A stretch of DNA of 64,000 nucleotides from Nautilus pompilius. Taxonomy: Eukaryota; Mollusca; Cephalopoda; Nautilida; Nautilidae. The stretch is from contig JACATO010000047.1 in NCBI GenBank assembly GCA_018389105.1, positions 62,001-126,000 on the forward strand, given 5' to 3'. The notes below the pieces were generated by a model that ran no database searches, was not told where the DNA came from, and was given only the letters and a program-made list of their open reading frames with translations. This document shows, piece by piece, positions 1-10,212 of the stretch (position 1 is its first letter; every line of letters starts with the position of its first letter). The translations under genes and the position numbers were made by a program.

Positions 1-542
1 ACTGCTTCTGTGTGTAATTTCCAAACAACAGGTAAATGTTCCTTTTAGAATCCCCTCGTAGCTCGGAGTGTCTTAGAATGGTAAACAAGCATGGGTTAAA
101 TCTTCATGATCTTCGCGGTAGGTGAAGATGCTTCTGGCCTTTTCCTGGATCGTCAGCTGGCATAGGGGCACGTGGCGCTGTGTCTGATCTTAAGCCCAGA
201 TACTCAACCCTTTTTTCCATCTTCTCGAGTGAAATATTCCTCGAACGAGGAGTTTCTGTTGCACTCATCGGTTGGGGCTGGTTGTGCAGAACTCTTTGTT
301 TTGTCTTCATTCTTCAAAATGGTCCTGATAGTAGATGTAACTAAGCCTAAGCTCCGACCAACGTCGACTTGCCGCTCACCCGCCTCGATACTCCGTATCA
401 CTCGCATCTTCACGTCCATGGCAATTCTCTTCCGTAACTGCTTGGCCGCACCACCAGCAGATTCATTTGCAGGCCTGTTTGCTCGCAAACAAACACTTGA
501 CACCAGCCAAAATGGAGACCGTATGACAGCGCAGCAGTACAC
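1..542 (-). pseudogene. Tigger/CENP-B-type transposase relic (N-terminal part, cut by window edge)
   Basis: Minus-strand reading from 542 contains a CENP-B/pogo-type N-terminal helix-turn-helix. Residues 42-80 of that frame (about 419-303) read MDVKMRVIRSIEAGERQVDV followed by a GRSLGL..STIRTILKN pattern, the psq-type DNA-binding helix used by Tigger transposases to bind their own termini. The similarity continues in a second frame (about 230-100, reading DQTQRHVPLCQLTIQEKAR), which matches the second CENP-B HTH region, so at least one frameshift lies near 200. Stops interrupt it near 180 and 80. The catalytic DDE part would lie beyond position 1. The real start is uncertain: the first Met at 542 gives a longer leader than I expect for the family. 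It is a dead copy; the family call rests on the HTH pattern. Confidence 0.7.
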
Positions 543-935
543 GATAGCGGGAAGGGTTTAAAACTGGCGCGGGAGAGGCTGATTGGACGAGTGCTGGCCG
601 GAATACACCGCTCTCATTGACTGAAAGAACAGCGCAGACACTGGTATTTCACCGAGCGGAACTTTTGAACGGGTTGATGGTTTTCTAATCCTTTTTGTTT
701 TTTATTAAAAAATTACACCCAGGACGAAAATGGCTTTGACGAACCAGTGGTCTAAGAGGTATTAATACTGTAATGAAAAAATTCGCTAAGCTCGTAAAGT
801 TAGCTGTAAAGTTCATATGAAACTACTCGGCGAACACCGTTTTTTTTCTCAGTAAGACCGGTGTTCGTTGTTCTTTAAGGTATGCTTAATTATCAAATCG
901 ATAACAAGCTACCTTGATGCATTTCGATCTTAATT
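543..935. other. Spacer between two divergent pogo-type relics
   Basis: No gene seen. An ATTGG (inverted CCAAT box) lies at 582-586, just upstream of the minus-strand Tigger relic, so the stretch may include the old promoter and left end of that element. Otherwise AT-rich with T-runs near 690-710 and 840-850. Confidence 0.3.
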
Positions 936-2179
936 GTGAGTATAAACATCCATATTACAAAATCCTTATTTATTTCCAAAATACCATCTGTTACATCGCG
1001 TAAATCCTACACCGGAATCTTTAAATTGGAAATCATAAAATTCGCCGAGAGAAAATGGAGGGAGGGACAGAATGTGGCTGCTCACCGTAAGACGTCACGG
1101 GAATGGCGCGAGGTGAAGGACGCTCCGCGCATGACAGAGAAAAATGAGAAACCAAATCGTGGGGTCGGGGTGTACACTTCGACGTAGAAACACCGAGGAG
1201 GGGTAACCGTTGGAAGAAAGAGTATATATTATCATGACCTGCTGCGTGTCGAGGACTTTATGCTGCTCAAGTGGGATTAAAAGCGAAACAAGCGGCCGCC
1301 GCCGGTGGGTCCATCTTGGTGTTTTCGCCTCATCCACAGGAAGACTGGCCGAAGACTTCGAAGAGATAATTTCTGAAAATTTGTCACGACGAAGATAGAG
1401 GAAGATAATATCGAAATGTCGAACATCATCAACATGGACGGAGTGCCGTCGACATTTGATATTCCTACGAATAAAACCATAGGAAAAGAAATAGTGACCA
1501 TCAGAACAGCAGGACGCGAAAGATCGAGTGGTGCCGACGCGGCAGGGAGTTACCTCCCCCTCCATGGTAATATTTAAAAGAAAGGCGATACCGAGGAATT
1601 TAGTGAGTGGGGTTATGATTGAAGTGAACCGGAAAGGATGGATGGACAACAACAAGAAGATGGGAAAATGCCTGGATAAGTGCGACTCGCGTTGAGCTGG
1701 TGGATTTTTCCAGACAAGGAAATCCATGCTAATCGTAGACTCTGTGCGTGGCGCAACAGTGAAAAAACAAAAGTTCGAGTGGCTGGAAAGAAGACTGTCT
1801 CAAGAATCACCCACCCACCCCAATTTGTGGGGGGGGGAGAAATTAGTACAGCCACTGGACATCTCTGTCTCTAGATGCTTCAAGTCTAAGCTGAGACAAA
1901 TATGCGAAGCGTGGATGTGCACAAGTGAACATAGTTTCACTAATATGGGCCTCATTCGTCGTGCTTCATATGTCACTATGACACGGGATCAAGCACATGG
2001 GACAGTGTGTGTGCCTGCCCTAGACAGCTAATATTTAAGGCTCCATCACAGCTGGAGTATTCAGCAGCTCGGAGGACGAGGAGAACTTCACAACTGGTCT
2101 GTCTCCTGAACTTGCCGCCATCTTCCACTCAGACACTGAAGATGAGGAATCTGAAGGCTTCCCTGAAGCTGAGTTGTGA
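936..2179 (+). pseudogene. pogo-superfamily (POGK/Tigger-like) transposase relic
   Basis: Degenerate plus-strand transposase spread over three frames. The N-terminal part (from about 996) reads RKSYTGIFKLEIIKFAER, then REWREVKDA, a Brinker/HTH-like start typical of POGK/KRBA2-related pogo transposases. The catalytic core shows all three acidic positions: Asp at 1437-1439 in NMDGVPSTFDIPTNKT, Asp at 1738-1740 in MLIVDSVRG, and Asp at 1858-1860 in QPLDISV. The first lies in a different frame from the other two, so a frameshift falls between 1500 and 1720. A third frame carries an acidic tail (SPELAAIFHSDTEDEES) ending at a TGA at 2177-2179. Stops in the core (for example after about 1395) make it non-functional. 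Terminal inverted repeats were not located. Confidence 0.75.
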
Positions 2180-3787
2180 GTGAGACAGTAAGTAATAAAA
2201 GAATGTAGATCGTGAACTTGTTTTCTTTTTTATTGATTATCATATAAATGTTATAACAGACCATAGTATGAGTCGAATATCTAAATTTTAATGTTTGCAG
2301 GGAATTTCAAAGTGCTCTCCACGATTCAAAACATCCCAAAGATTTATCTTAGCAAATGCAGAGGATTAATCCACAAAGTAGTTCACTGATAAGTTCAGAA
2401 GAGCTTATTAGTATTCATGAACACGGAAGTATTGTACATGACGTTCGTTGTTGTTGTTTTTTTTTACTGTTTTGCAAGACTCCATACAGTGCTCTGGCCG
2501 GTCTTTGTCAGCTACCTTATTTTATCTGTCTTCGTCTTATAACTTGGGAATCACAATCAAATTCTAAAAAAATAATAATAACAGGAGGAACTTTTATGCA
2601 AGATGACATCATATGTCATGTTACTGTATAAAAGATCTGACAGCTGATAACCAAAGATGTCAATTTTCGGAAACGTAATAGAAGGGTTACATCATATTTA
2701 GCCGTCTCCCAAGCAGGGCTGCGACGGCGAATGGGAAAATGCGGAGCGGAAACAATCACTGTATCTCTACCGAAGGGACTCTTGTCGTCCAGGATGGCGA
2801 GAGAGGATTTCTGAGCGCAGTGGAATCGATCTGTACATTGTCATTTGCTCTAGGACAAGTGGCATTGTTTGGAACACTTTCTTGTTTACGCTGGATGGAT
2901 ATATTCACTTATTTTCACATGACCGCTTGTCTCCGCGTAATTCTGTTGCTTCGTTGAACGGTGAAAGCTGACAACAGTAAATTCTCATAAACACTCCCGA
3001 CGCACGTTTTGAGTCTTTATAAACTCGGACATTTCATATGCGACTTCTTCGTTTCTTTCTTTCCATATCCTATACTGGTCTAAGCAAAAGGAAATCCATT
3101 AATAAACAACCTGGCAGACAGTAAGAAACAGTAAAACAATTGTTTTTAATTAATATTTTCCTGCTTTTTATTGCAGTTGTGCAGATTTTAGACAGGTCGG
3201 TTTGCGTTCGAAATCTCGTGGGAATCTTCCACGAGTCTTAGCCAGGTGGACAGAGCTCTCTTTCTTCTAATTAAAGAGTTTCGGAAAAAGCTTTCAATCT
3301 ATACCAGCTTCTGGTTAAGAAAAAGTATCCTTAAGGAGCAACGGTGGGATAACTTGCATTTCAGAACTTCTGAACGAACAACCCGTCGTAAATAAATCTA
3401 GACAAACCACTTATAGTAATGCACCTCGATATCAGCTAAGCGCCATCGGATTTTCAGTAAACAAATTTGAGGCCGACAGAATGTATTGTCATGGGGGGCC
3501 TGTAAACTAAGACGCCACCTACTGTGATAACGCATCGATGTTTTGGAAAGGAATGCAGGATTAAATGTGGGCATCTGTTTATTTTTCGCTATTACGCTAG
3601 CACTCTGCATTATCAGGATTTTCTAAATAGCATAAATGCTATTTGGATGACGTCAGTATGGATGTCACCTTCCTTTGTGCGCGATGAGTTTCTCAGCGTT
3701 ACTCTTTCATGCTGGGCACAAGACCTCGAATGCGTATCTGTGGTATTCTCTGCCATTTCTCTAACGAAGCATGGGACAGTTCAGCAA
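2180..3787. other. No recognisable gene or element
   Basis: Only short open frames (under 95 codons) with no family resemblance. A poly-T run near 2455 and a TGACGTCA palindrome at 3648-3655 are the only local landmarks, neither in a convincing promoter context. Confidence 0.3.
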
Positions 3788-4034
3788 TAACACTGGTCAA
3801 CAAGTATTTTTCCTCAAGCATATGTCAAGGTGTACTTAGTGTAGTTTTTAATGCTGATTTCAAACATACAATTAGTTTTTTGACATCCGTACAGTTTTCA
3901 AGATGAGAAAGTTTTTCGGTTTAAGCTCATGCATATATAGAAATTCAAATCAATGACGTGTATGCATGTATTTCATATTACATCATGGAAACATACCTTT
4001 AAAATAAACTACATTATTCATTGCTGCATAGTTC

Positions 4035-4165
4035 AGATGCAATATTTCATCATCTTAAATTAACAATCGAGTTTTGTCTGATGAAATAGGTATTTCAACA
4101 TCTCAAATTGTCCAGTCATAATTGGTCTGATGAAATATTTCATCATCTCAAATTCAATATAAGTA
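4035..4165. repeat. Three-fold subterminal repeat with palindromic core
   Basis: Three related blocks of roughly 45-50 bp occur in tandem upstream of the coding relic. Each has a GATGNAATA..TTTCAWCATCT core followed by an AAATT tail. The third contains a perfect 16-bp palindrome, GATGAAATATTTCATC, at 4129-4144. Subterminal repeats of this kind often bind a transposase or act as promoter elements; that role is inferred. Confidence 0.5.
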
Positions 4166-4199
4166 TAACCGTTTGTATCTATTTCCTTACTTGTTTTAC

Positions 4200-5344
4200 A
4201 GTGTTAACAATGTCAAGACAGTGTAGAATCCTCCTGATGTGTTTTGTTATGTCTGTGGACAATTTATTGTGAAAGCTCAAAAACGTACAACAACACCAGA
4301 TATCAAGAGATTTATAAGCTATACTTTGACTGTCCTCTTGGAGATCAGGAGAAGTTATGGGCACCACATTTTATCTGCTCAGCTTGCTCAAGTGGCTTAC
4401 GTGACTGGTTTAATAAGAGGAAGAAGTCCATGCCTTTTGCTATTCTAATGATATGGAGGGAGCCGAAAGACCATGATGGTATGGAACTTTTCATGCCGTT
4501 GCCTATGAAAGATACTCAAGGAAAATATGTGGAGATTTAAAAGTCATTGGAATGTTAATGGGAATGCAGTCAGGTTTCACAAAATACTGTTGTTTCTTGT
4601 GTCTATGGGATAGTCGGGCAACTGACAGACATTATTCGGAATCAAACTGACAGACAAGAACATCATTTCAGCCAGGACTGTCTAGCGTCAACAATACACC
4701 TCTTGTAGATCCATGTAATGTCCTATTGCTTCCTTTGCACATAAAGCTTGGACTGATGAAACAGTTTGTAAAGACACTAGGGAAGAGAAATGCCAGAGGG
4801 TTTGAGTATATTGTAGAAAAGTTTCCCAAAATCACATAGGAGAAGTTGAAAGAGGGTATCTTTGTCGGACCCCAAATTAGAGAAGTACTCAAAGATGTCA
4901 ACTTCAAGACAACACTGGATGAACTGGAACTGCCTTCCTGGAATGCTTTAAATTGGATCTGTGAGAATTTCTTGGGCAACAAGAAGGCAATGGACTACAA
5001 GGATGGCATCAAGAATCTTCTGAAATTTTACTCAGCAATGGGTTGTCGCATGTCACTGAAAGTTCACTTCTTGGACTCCCATCTGGATTTCTTCGCAGAT
5101 AACCCTGGAGCAGTGTCTGATGAACATGGTGAAAGATTTCACCAGAACATTAGTGGTATGGAGAAAACGGTACCAAGGCTTCTGGAATGACAGTATGCTG
5201 GCTGACTACTGCTGGACACTTTACCGTGATCAACCAGATCAGGAACACCACAGGAAATCCAAATCACAATGTTCTAACTCTGTTGTTCTAACTTTGTCTG
5301 TTTTGTCTGACCCATTTTTTGTGTATTCACTCTTTGTAGAATGA
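4200..5344 (+). pseudogene. Broken copy of a widespread, unnamed repeat-associated protein family
   Basis: Successive frames rebuild parts of one protein family that I recall as multicopy and annotated only as uncharacterised in several animal genomes. First segment: CYVCGQ (from about 4242, frame 3) then LGDQEKLWAPHFICSACSSG (from about 4340, frame 2), whose Cys/His spacing could bind zinc. Second segment: ICGDLKVIG..SGFTKYCCFLCLWDSR (4530-4630). Third segment (from 4846): GIFVGPQIREVLKD..LKVHFLDSHLDFFADN..SDEHGERFHQNISG. Lesions: an in-frame TAG at 4837-4839, a one-base shift near 5165 after which RYQGFWNDSMLADYCW continues in the next frame, and a frame change near 4300. The first and second segments abut with little sequence between them, whereas from memory relatives have a long middle region, so an internal deletion near 4500-4530 is likely. 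Biochemical function unknown. Confidence 0.65.
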
Positions 5345-5582
5345 TAGTGATGATTTTTAACTCAATAAACTCATTTACTTTCTAAAAATAATATGTCCTA
5401 TTTATTACGTTAATGATTTCATATATACAAATATGTAAATATTTGCATGTATCTACTGAAAAACTGATACGTGCTGCATACAAATGGAGTGAAATTTTGA
5501 AATCAGCATGAAAAATTAGTCTCAAAAAGTTGGTGTGCATTCATAATGAGTATAATACATTTAATTTTGTTGACCAGTGTAA

Positions 5583-6794
5583 TGTGAGCAGTAATGGCGT
5601 TAGCCCGGAGACATCATTTCACTGGTGCGGCCGCACGGTGGGTCCCAGCCTTATTGTTTGTGAATTTTGATCTAGCAGCAAGTGGACAATCGTTAAAATA
5701 AGGCGCAACCGCAGACGCGGGAATGTTTTCACGGCACCTGCTATCATTTAAAGTTCCAGGCAGAGTAACAAGACTGAGTTTACAGACACAAAATACGCGC
5801 ACAATGTCGATTCATTATCACGGGTAGAAAAAGTTGTTGGAATGTTTCCTCGACCGTAAGCTTTCGATAATAAACTTTTATTCGACCATAAACACGGTGC
5901 AGAAAACAACCGGCTTTCATCAGACCAATGCACCCTCCATCATGTCCCCAAAATCTTCAGGAAAAGTTGACTAGAATAGCCCATGTAACTATAGGTTATA
6001 TTTCGATCTGACATCTTTAGATGTTGCACACGGCGACGAGCTTGTTAACCAAGTTCATTGCTCTGACAGAAGACCTGTCGTTGGTATCACAAATTATTTT
6101 AGCGCAGTAGCATTGGAATAAAAGATTTTTTCGCATTTCATGAACAATTGCCAAGTCTTTTCTAAGAGCCGATTTTACCGGAACCTCTCTCACAAGACGA
6201 CTGCTGATGAAGTGGATTATCCTGTAGAAAAGCTCAACATTTCAATTCTAAAACTGCTTTCTCTGGGTTTGCATATAGCATCTCCGTACCATACTTGAAA
6301 ACAGTGGTAGCTGTTAAACACTCAGGTACACATGGATTTCATTTTTCCAAAGCCAACCCTAACTTTTCGCATGATCAGAAAGTGCCATTGGAAACGAGGT
6401 TCTTGTGAAAGCGGAAGTAACACAATAAATACACACGATTTTTGCCAGCATAAAAATTCTCTTTTTTTGCTGCTGCAGCGTAATGTCTCTTATTTCGAGG
6501 TGTATGTATAAAACACAACACTTAATGTTGCATGCAAATGAATAAATTTTGTTTTACTTCAATGTTACTGTCTTTTGGCGTTAATGTATCCTGTTGTCGT
6601 CGTTGTTGTTATTGTTGTTGTTGTTGTACACCATGTCTCAACAAGGGTGCTAGTAAGCGGTTTATATGTTGTGAGACCAGAAGGGTTCCGGTATTTGTCC
6701 GACTTCAGCAGAAAAATCCCTACTACAACTTCTCCTTTTCGTATGTGGGAAGAAATAGACGCGATCGAATGGTAAATAAATAACGCCAAACCAT
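5583..6794. other. No recognisable gene; GTT-rich patch
   Basis: Nothing identifiable apart from a short GTT/GTC-rich run around 6594-6640, which makes two overlapping low-complexity frames on the plus strand and one on the minus strand. I do not treat these as genes. Confidence 0.3.
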
Positions 6795-6866
6795 GGCCAC
6801 CCAGACTGGGAGTCGAACTCAGACCCTCAGCCTTCGCAGTCCAGCGAGCTAACACTAATTCTGGAA
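6795..6866 (-). repeat. tRNA-derived SINE fragment (A and B boxes)
   Basis: Read on the minus strand, this has an A-box-like TTAGCTCGCTGG (6841-6853) and a B-box-like GAGTTCGACTCCC (6808-6820), spaced as in a polymerase III internal promoter. The flanking 5-bp CCAGA/TCTGG could form a remnant acceptor stem, but total length is about 65 nt and the T stem has a mismatch, so it is not a functional tRNA. Cephalopods are known to carry tRNA-derived SINEs. The tail and target duplications were not resolved. Confidence 0.5.
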
Positions 6867-7074
6867 AGAGGAGAGGACGGGGTATAAAATGCAAATGAAA
6901 CAGGACAGAAATCACATCTCATGTATAAAAATTAAATGCTTCACGGTACAGCCGTGTGTTGGTGTAATTCACTGTGAGTAGTTCCCGTAAAAGTATAGAC
7001 GGTAATACCATTATAATTTGGTGAATGCTGTGGCTCCTGAGAAGGAAATATCACATAACAATAATATAGAAATT

Positions 7075-8240
7075 ATGGACTCAGCTATTAAAAGAGGCCA
7101 TTCCGCGCGGTAGATTGCGGCCCAGCTTCACGTTCCAGTGCCAGCTGTATGCAAGACTCCGAGGAGGATGCGCGAAACTGATACTGCCGACAACAGCCGC
7201 CATCGAGGATGGAAGCTCAAATTCTTCAAAATTGTTGTTAGGAACCCTAGGTTACGTTCTCTACGTACAGCCGCCATTGAGAATGGAAGCTCAAATTCTT
7301 CAAAATTGTTGTTAGGAACCCTAGGTTACGTTCTCTACGTACAGCCGCCATTGAGGATGGAAGCTCAAATTCTTCAAAATTGTTGTTAGGAACCCTAGGT
7401 TACGTTCTCTACGTACAGCCGCCATTGAGAATGGAAGCTCAAATTCTTCAAAATTGTTGTTAGGGACCCTAGGTTACGTTCTCTACGTACAGCCGCCATC
7501 GAGGATGGAAGCTCAAATTCTTCAAAATTGTTGTTAGGGACCCTAGGTTACGTTCTCTACGTAATAGACGACCAGCTAATAAGGATGGTAAGAATGACCG
7601 GGTTGCAAATACGAGTGTTAACGTTTCTTTGAGAACAGTAGGATAAAGTGGCCTCATCAGTTATGTATGTAGCTTCCCAAAAATTTTGCTTAAGAGGGAC
7701 AACCAAACAACGAGGCTTGAATGGGCAGGAGAATTAAAGCTGTGGAATGACCAAACCTAGAAGAAGTTCTTGACAAATGAGTCCAAGTTTGAACTGTTTG
7801 GAAATAATCAACGACGCCTTGTTCGAAGGCAGACCGGTGAGCGTTATAACAATCATTGTACAACAGTTCAATACAAGCCAAGGGCTACATATCATCCATG
7901 AAATTCAAAGATTTGTATAAAATCGAAGGTATACTGACTACCGACAGCTAAAGGCAGGAGGGTTTTTTTAATCTATGATGCCATTCCATCAGGAAGACAC
8001 TTCATTGGGCGGGGATTCATCTTCTAACGTGATAACCGGATGATCTCGAGCCAAAAGACGCTGTGATGAAAAAACATTTTAAACGTAGAGAGGCTGATGA
8101 AGTACTCACAAAGATGCCTTATCTTTCACAAAACTTTTATACGAATATTTTTTAAGGCTGTATGGGGTTGTACGGCTACTGTGAAAGTCACAGTCAAACA
8201 TTAATAGCTTCTATGAGAACATTAGTCATGCTTTGTATAA
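7075..8240 (+). pseudogene. Tc1-like transposase relic with internal tandem expansion
   Basis: An in-frame start region at 7075 reads MDSAIKRGHSAR, a TAG (7111-7113), then IAAQLHVPVPAVCKTPRRM, a Tc1-type helix-turn-helix. After the 74-bp repeat array the catalytic part resumes: RLEWAGELKLWND (from about 7714), NESKFELFGNNQRRLVRR (from 7776) and GFIF.RDN (to about 8036), then a tail resembling FKRREADEVLTKMP (near 8085). Catalytic state: the first acidic position is changed (TNES, Asp to Asn at 7776-7778), while the Asp in RDN (8031-8033) remains. Multiple stops and frame changes make it dead. Clear terminal inverted repeats were not found. It is related to the second Tc1 relic at 49.7 kb, sharing the GNNQ and LHKIEG-like segments. 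Confidence 0.75.
7194..7563 (+). repeat. 74-bp minisatellite, five copies
   Basis: Five tandem units begin at 7194, 7268, 7342, 7416 and 7490, each 74 bp and starting CAGCCGCCAT. Only three sites vary: C/T after CAGCCGCCAT, G/A in GAGGATGG versus GAGAATGG, and A/G before ACCCTAGG. Because 74 is not a multiple of three, the reading frame rotates from unit to unit. The array sits inside a Tc1-like transposase relic, between its DNA-binding and catalytic halves. Confidence 0.95.
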
Positions 8241-10140
8241 AGCAAAGAGCCCGCGAGCCTAAAAATAATGCATTGTCTAACTTATCCATTTTGTTTTTTG
8301 GTATATTTTCTGTAACAATGCATTGCGCGGGTTATAAATAGGTCTCTTGGTTGAAATTACACATTACTTGTTTATTGTGAGCTTTCCATAACTATTTACA
8401 ATACTGCAGATTAATGTAGAAGAAAATAGGAATATATGTCATTGGAACTACTTGGTGCCTTATTACAGTTCCTCGTACTAATTTGCCCTGATGTGCGCAG
8501 TTTATGCCTAGCTGTCGACTTCGACCGAATGCGCATGTACAATGTTATGAGCTCGTATCACACACATGTAAGTATGATGGGTAATTTAATGGCTTTTTGT
8601 ACGCGATTTTACGACGGCAAGTTAACGTCTACTTTATTGTGGAGTTAGTCTGCTGTTTACGCCAGCACAGGGTCCCTTCCGCTTAAGTTCTACCGAAAGA
8701 GAATGGCGCAAGATGAATCGAGAATGTTCCTTCAATACTTGGCTGATTGACAATAAAAATCGATTGCGAAATTGAAAATAACAGCTAAAATTTGTCATTA
8801 GCCAACAGAAGCACAGTGAGTTAAAACGGAGCAGCTGGGCCGGTCTTTGACAATTTTAATTACTTTAGGGGCGGAGATAAAGGGAGTGGAGAGGTAGTCT
8901 GAGACAATAGAAGGTTAAATGGCGGTGAACTTAGAAAGGAAGGTTTTTGCAGGGAGAGTGTTCTGGGAATTCCAGTTTGACGTCATTGCCCGCCTCGATT
9001 TGTTTCTGTAATTGTCGCCAGACAAGAAAATGCGGGAATTTCTGTCTCCGAGAATATCCGCGACGTACCGAAGAGCTCTCGATCTGAATAAATCCTCCTC
9101 CAAACGATTGGTCAGCTATAATTTAGAGATGAGCGATAGCACCAAAGCCCAGGCCGCATGCGTATGGGAAGACCGATACGCCACCAATTTCTCAGAGGAT
9201 TTCCTTCAGACTCCATCCGCAGCGTCTCTGTAATGGCTAAGATTTCAATCGAGGGGAAAGAACGAGGAAGCTCGGGGTACCCATAAAGATAGGCGGTATG
9301 TCCATCCGGCTTCGAGCGTTCATTGATCGGTAAGACCGTGATAAATCTGGTAAATGTCACGAAGGCGTTGTGCGGCGAAGAAACGATCTATAGTCGCTTG
9401 GTCTCAGTATACTGCGTCTATATCTTTTTCTTTTTATTGCCATCTTTGTCAGAAAGTACAGTGGCAGATTACTTTACTGTTTAGCGCAAGAACGTGAAAA
9501 CCCCAACAGGAGATTTCTTGAGAATTGGAATATTCCGGCTAAGAAATGCGTATACAGCTTAAAAACCCCAGTGTTTTTCCATAATAATTTGGAATTTTGT
9601 GTTAATATTTTGTTGTTGTTGTCATTGCAGAAAACGGCAAATAAGGAAAGCAATAGAATATCATTTCTCCTATTTTATTATTTGATCAAGTAACCTATTG
9701 AAACACAAAAATCTTTCACTCCATTTACATTAAATCAAAAGAATTTTTGTATTTCGGTCTGGTTCCGGTTCCTCATATTTACGATAGAGGTGCCTTAACT
9801 TTAGTCATATTGGCAAGATGTGGATGAATTGCTCCCAGCTGAGGGACGCGATCGGATTCACATTAGGACTTTTGAATCATGCAGAGAAGAAGCTGAATGC
9901 CTTGATTTGTCTTCAAGCCACACGAGAGATGTGGCACGTGACCTCATTTTTTTTTTAATGAACATGTGCAGAAAATTTCAGTAATGTGCCTCGTTGATGC
10001 AACGGTCGGCCTTTAAATGACGTTGTCCCAGAAAATATTGTGCTCTCTTTCTCCAATATTGTCTTTCCTCCATGACAGATTGTAGTCCACACCCTGACGC
10101 TTCTACCTCCACCCATATTTTGGCTTGGACTGAAGATATT
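8241..10140. other. No recognisable gene
   Basis: The first 200 bp may include the 3' flank of the Tc1 relic. Short frames around 8915-9360 on both strands show no family resemblance. Poly-T stretch near 9950. Confidence 0.3.
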
Positions 10141-10212
10141 ACGATTGAAGGGTTTTGTCAGGTTTTCTCCAGAACCTAACCCTAACCCCCAAATGTGATG
10201 TTCTGAAACCTG
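10141..10212 (+). repeat. Dispersed short repeat, copy 1
   Basis: Contains GATTGAAGGGTTTTGTCAGG, then TTTTCTCCAGAACCTAAC and TTCTGAAACCTG. The same word order recurs at about 20868-20922 (GATTGAAGGGTTGTGTCAGA ... TTCTGAAACCTG). Family unknown; it may be a fragment of a larger interspersed repeat. The CCTAACCCTAACCCCC inside this copy resembles about two telomere units. Confidence 0.5.

Larger units (their letters stand above)
3791..5579 (+). mobile_element. 1.79-kb TIR-bounded element carrying an unnamed multicopy gene family
   Basis: The unit starts CACTGGTCAACA (3791-3802) and ends with its exact reverse complement (5568-5579). It is flanked on both sides by TAA (3788-3790 and 5580-5582), a probable 3-bp target-site duplication. 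A second inverted match supports the ends: ATGCTGATTTCAAA at 3851-3864 reappears in reverse complement near 5496-5509, 60-70 bp inside each terminus. Between them lies a broken protein-coding region (about 4190-5344) followed by AATAAA at 5364-5369, 20 bp after the final stop. Three-bp TAA/TTA duplications are characteristic of PIF/Harbinger transposons, but I see no Harbinger-type transposase, so the superfamily is left open. The copy is old and non-autonomous. Confidence 0.6.

Noticed and set aside
172..561. 129-codon plus-strand open frame
   Set aside because: It is antisense to the Tigger-type HTH read on the minus strand and has no domain of its own.
1095..1727. 210-codon minus-strand open frame
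   Set aside because: Antisense shadow of the plus-strand pogo-type transposase relic, whose catalytic Asp motifs are readable on the other strand.
10175..10192. CCTAACCCTAACCCCC resembling telomeric repeats
   Set aside because: Only about two units; too short for an interstitial telomere array and it lies within a dispersed repeat fragment.
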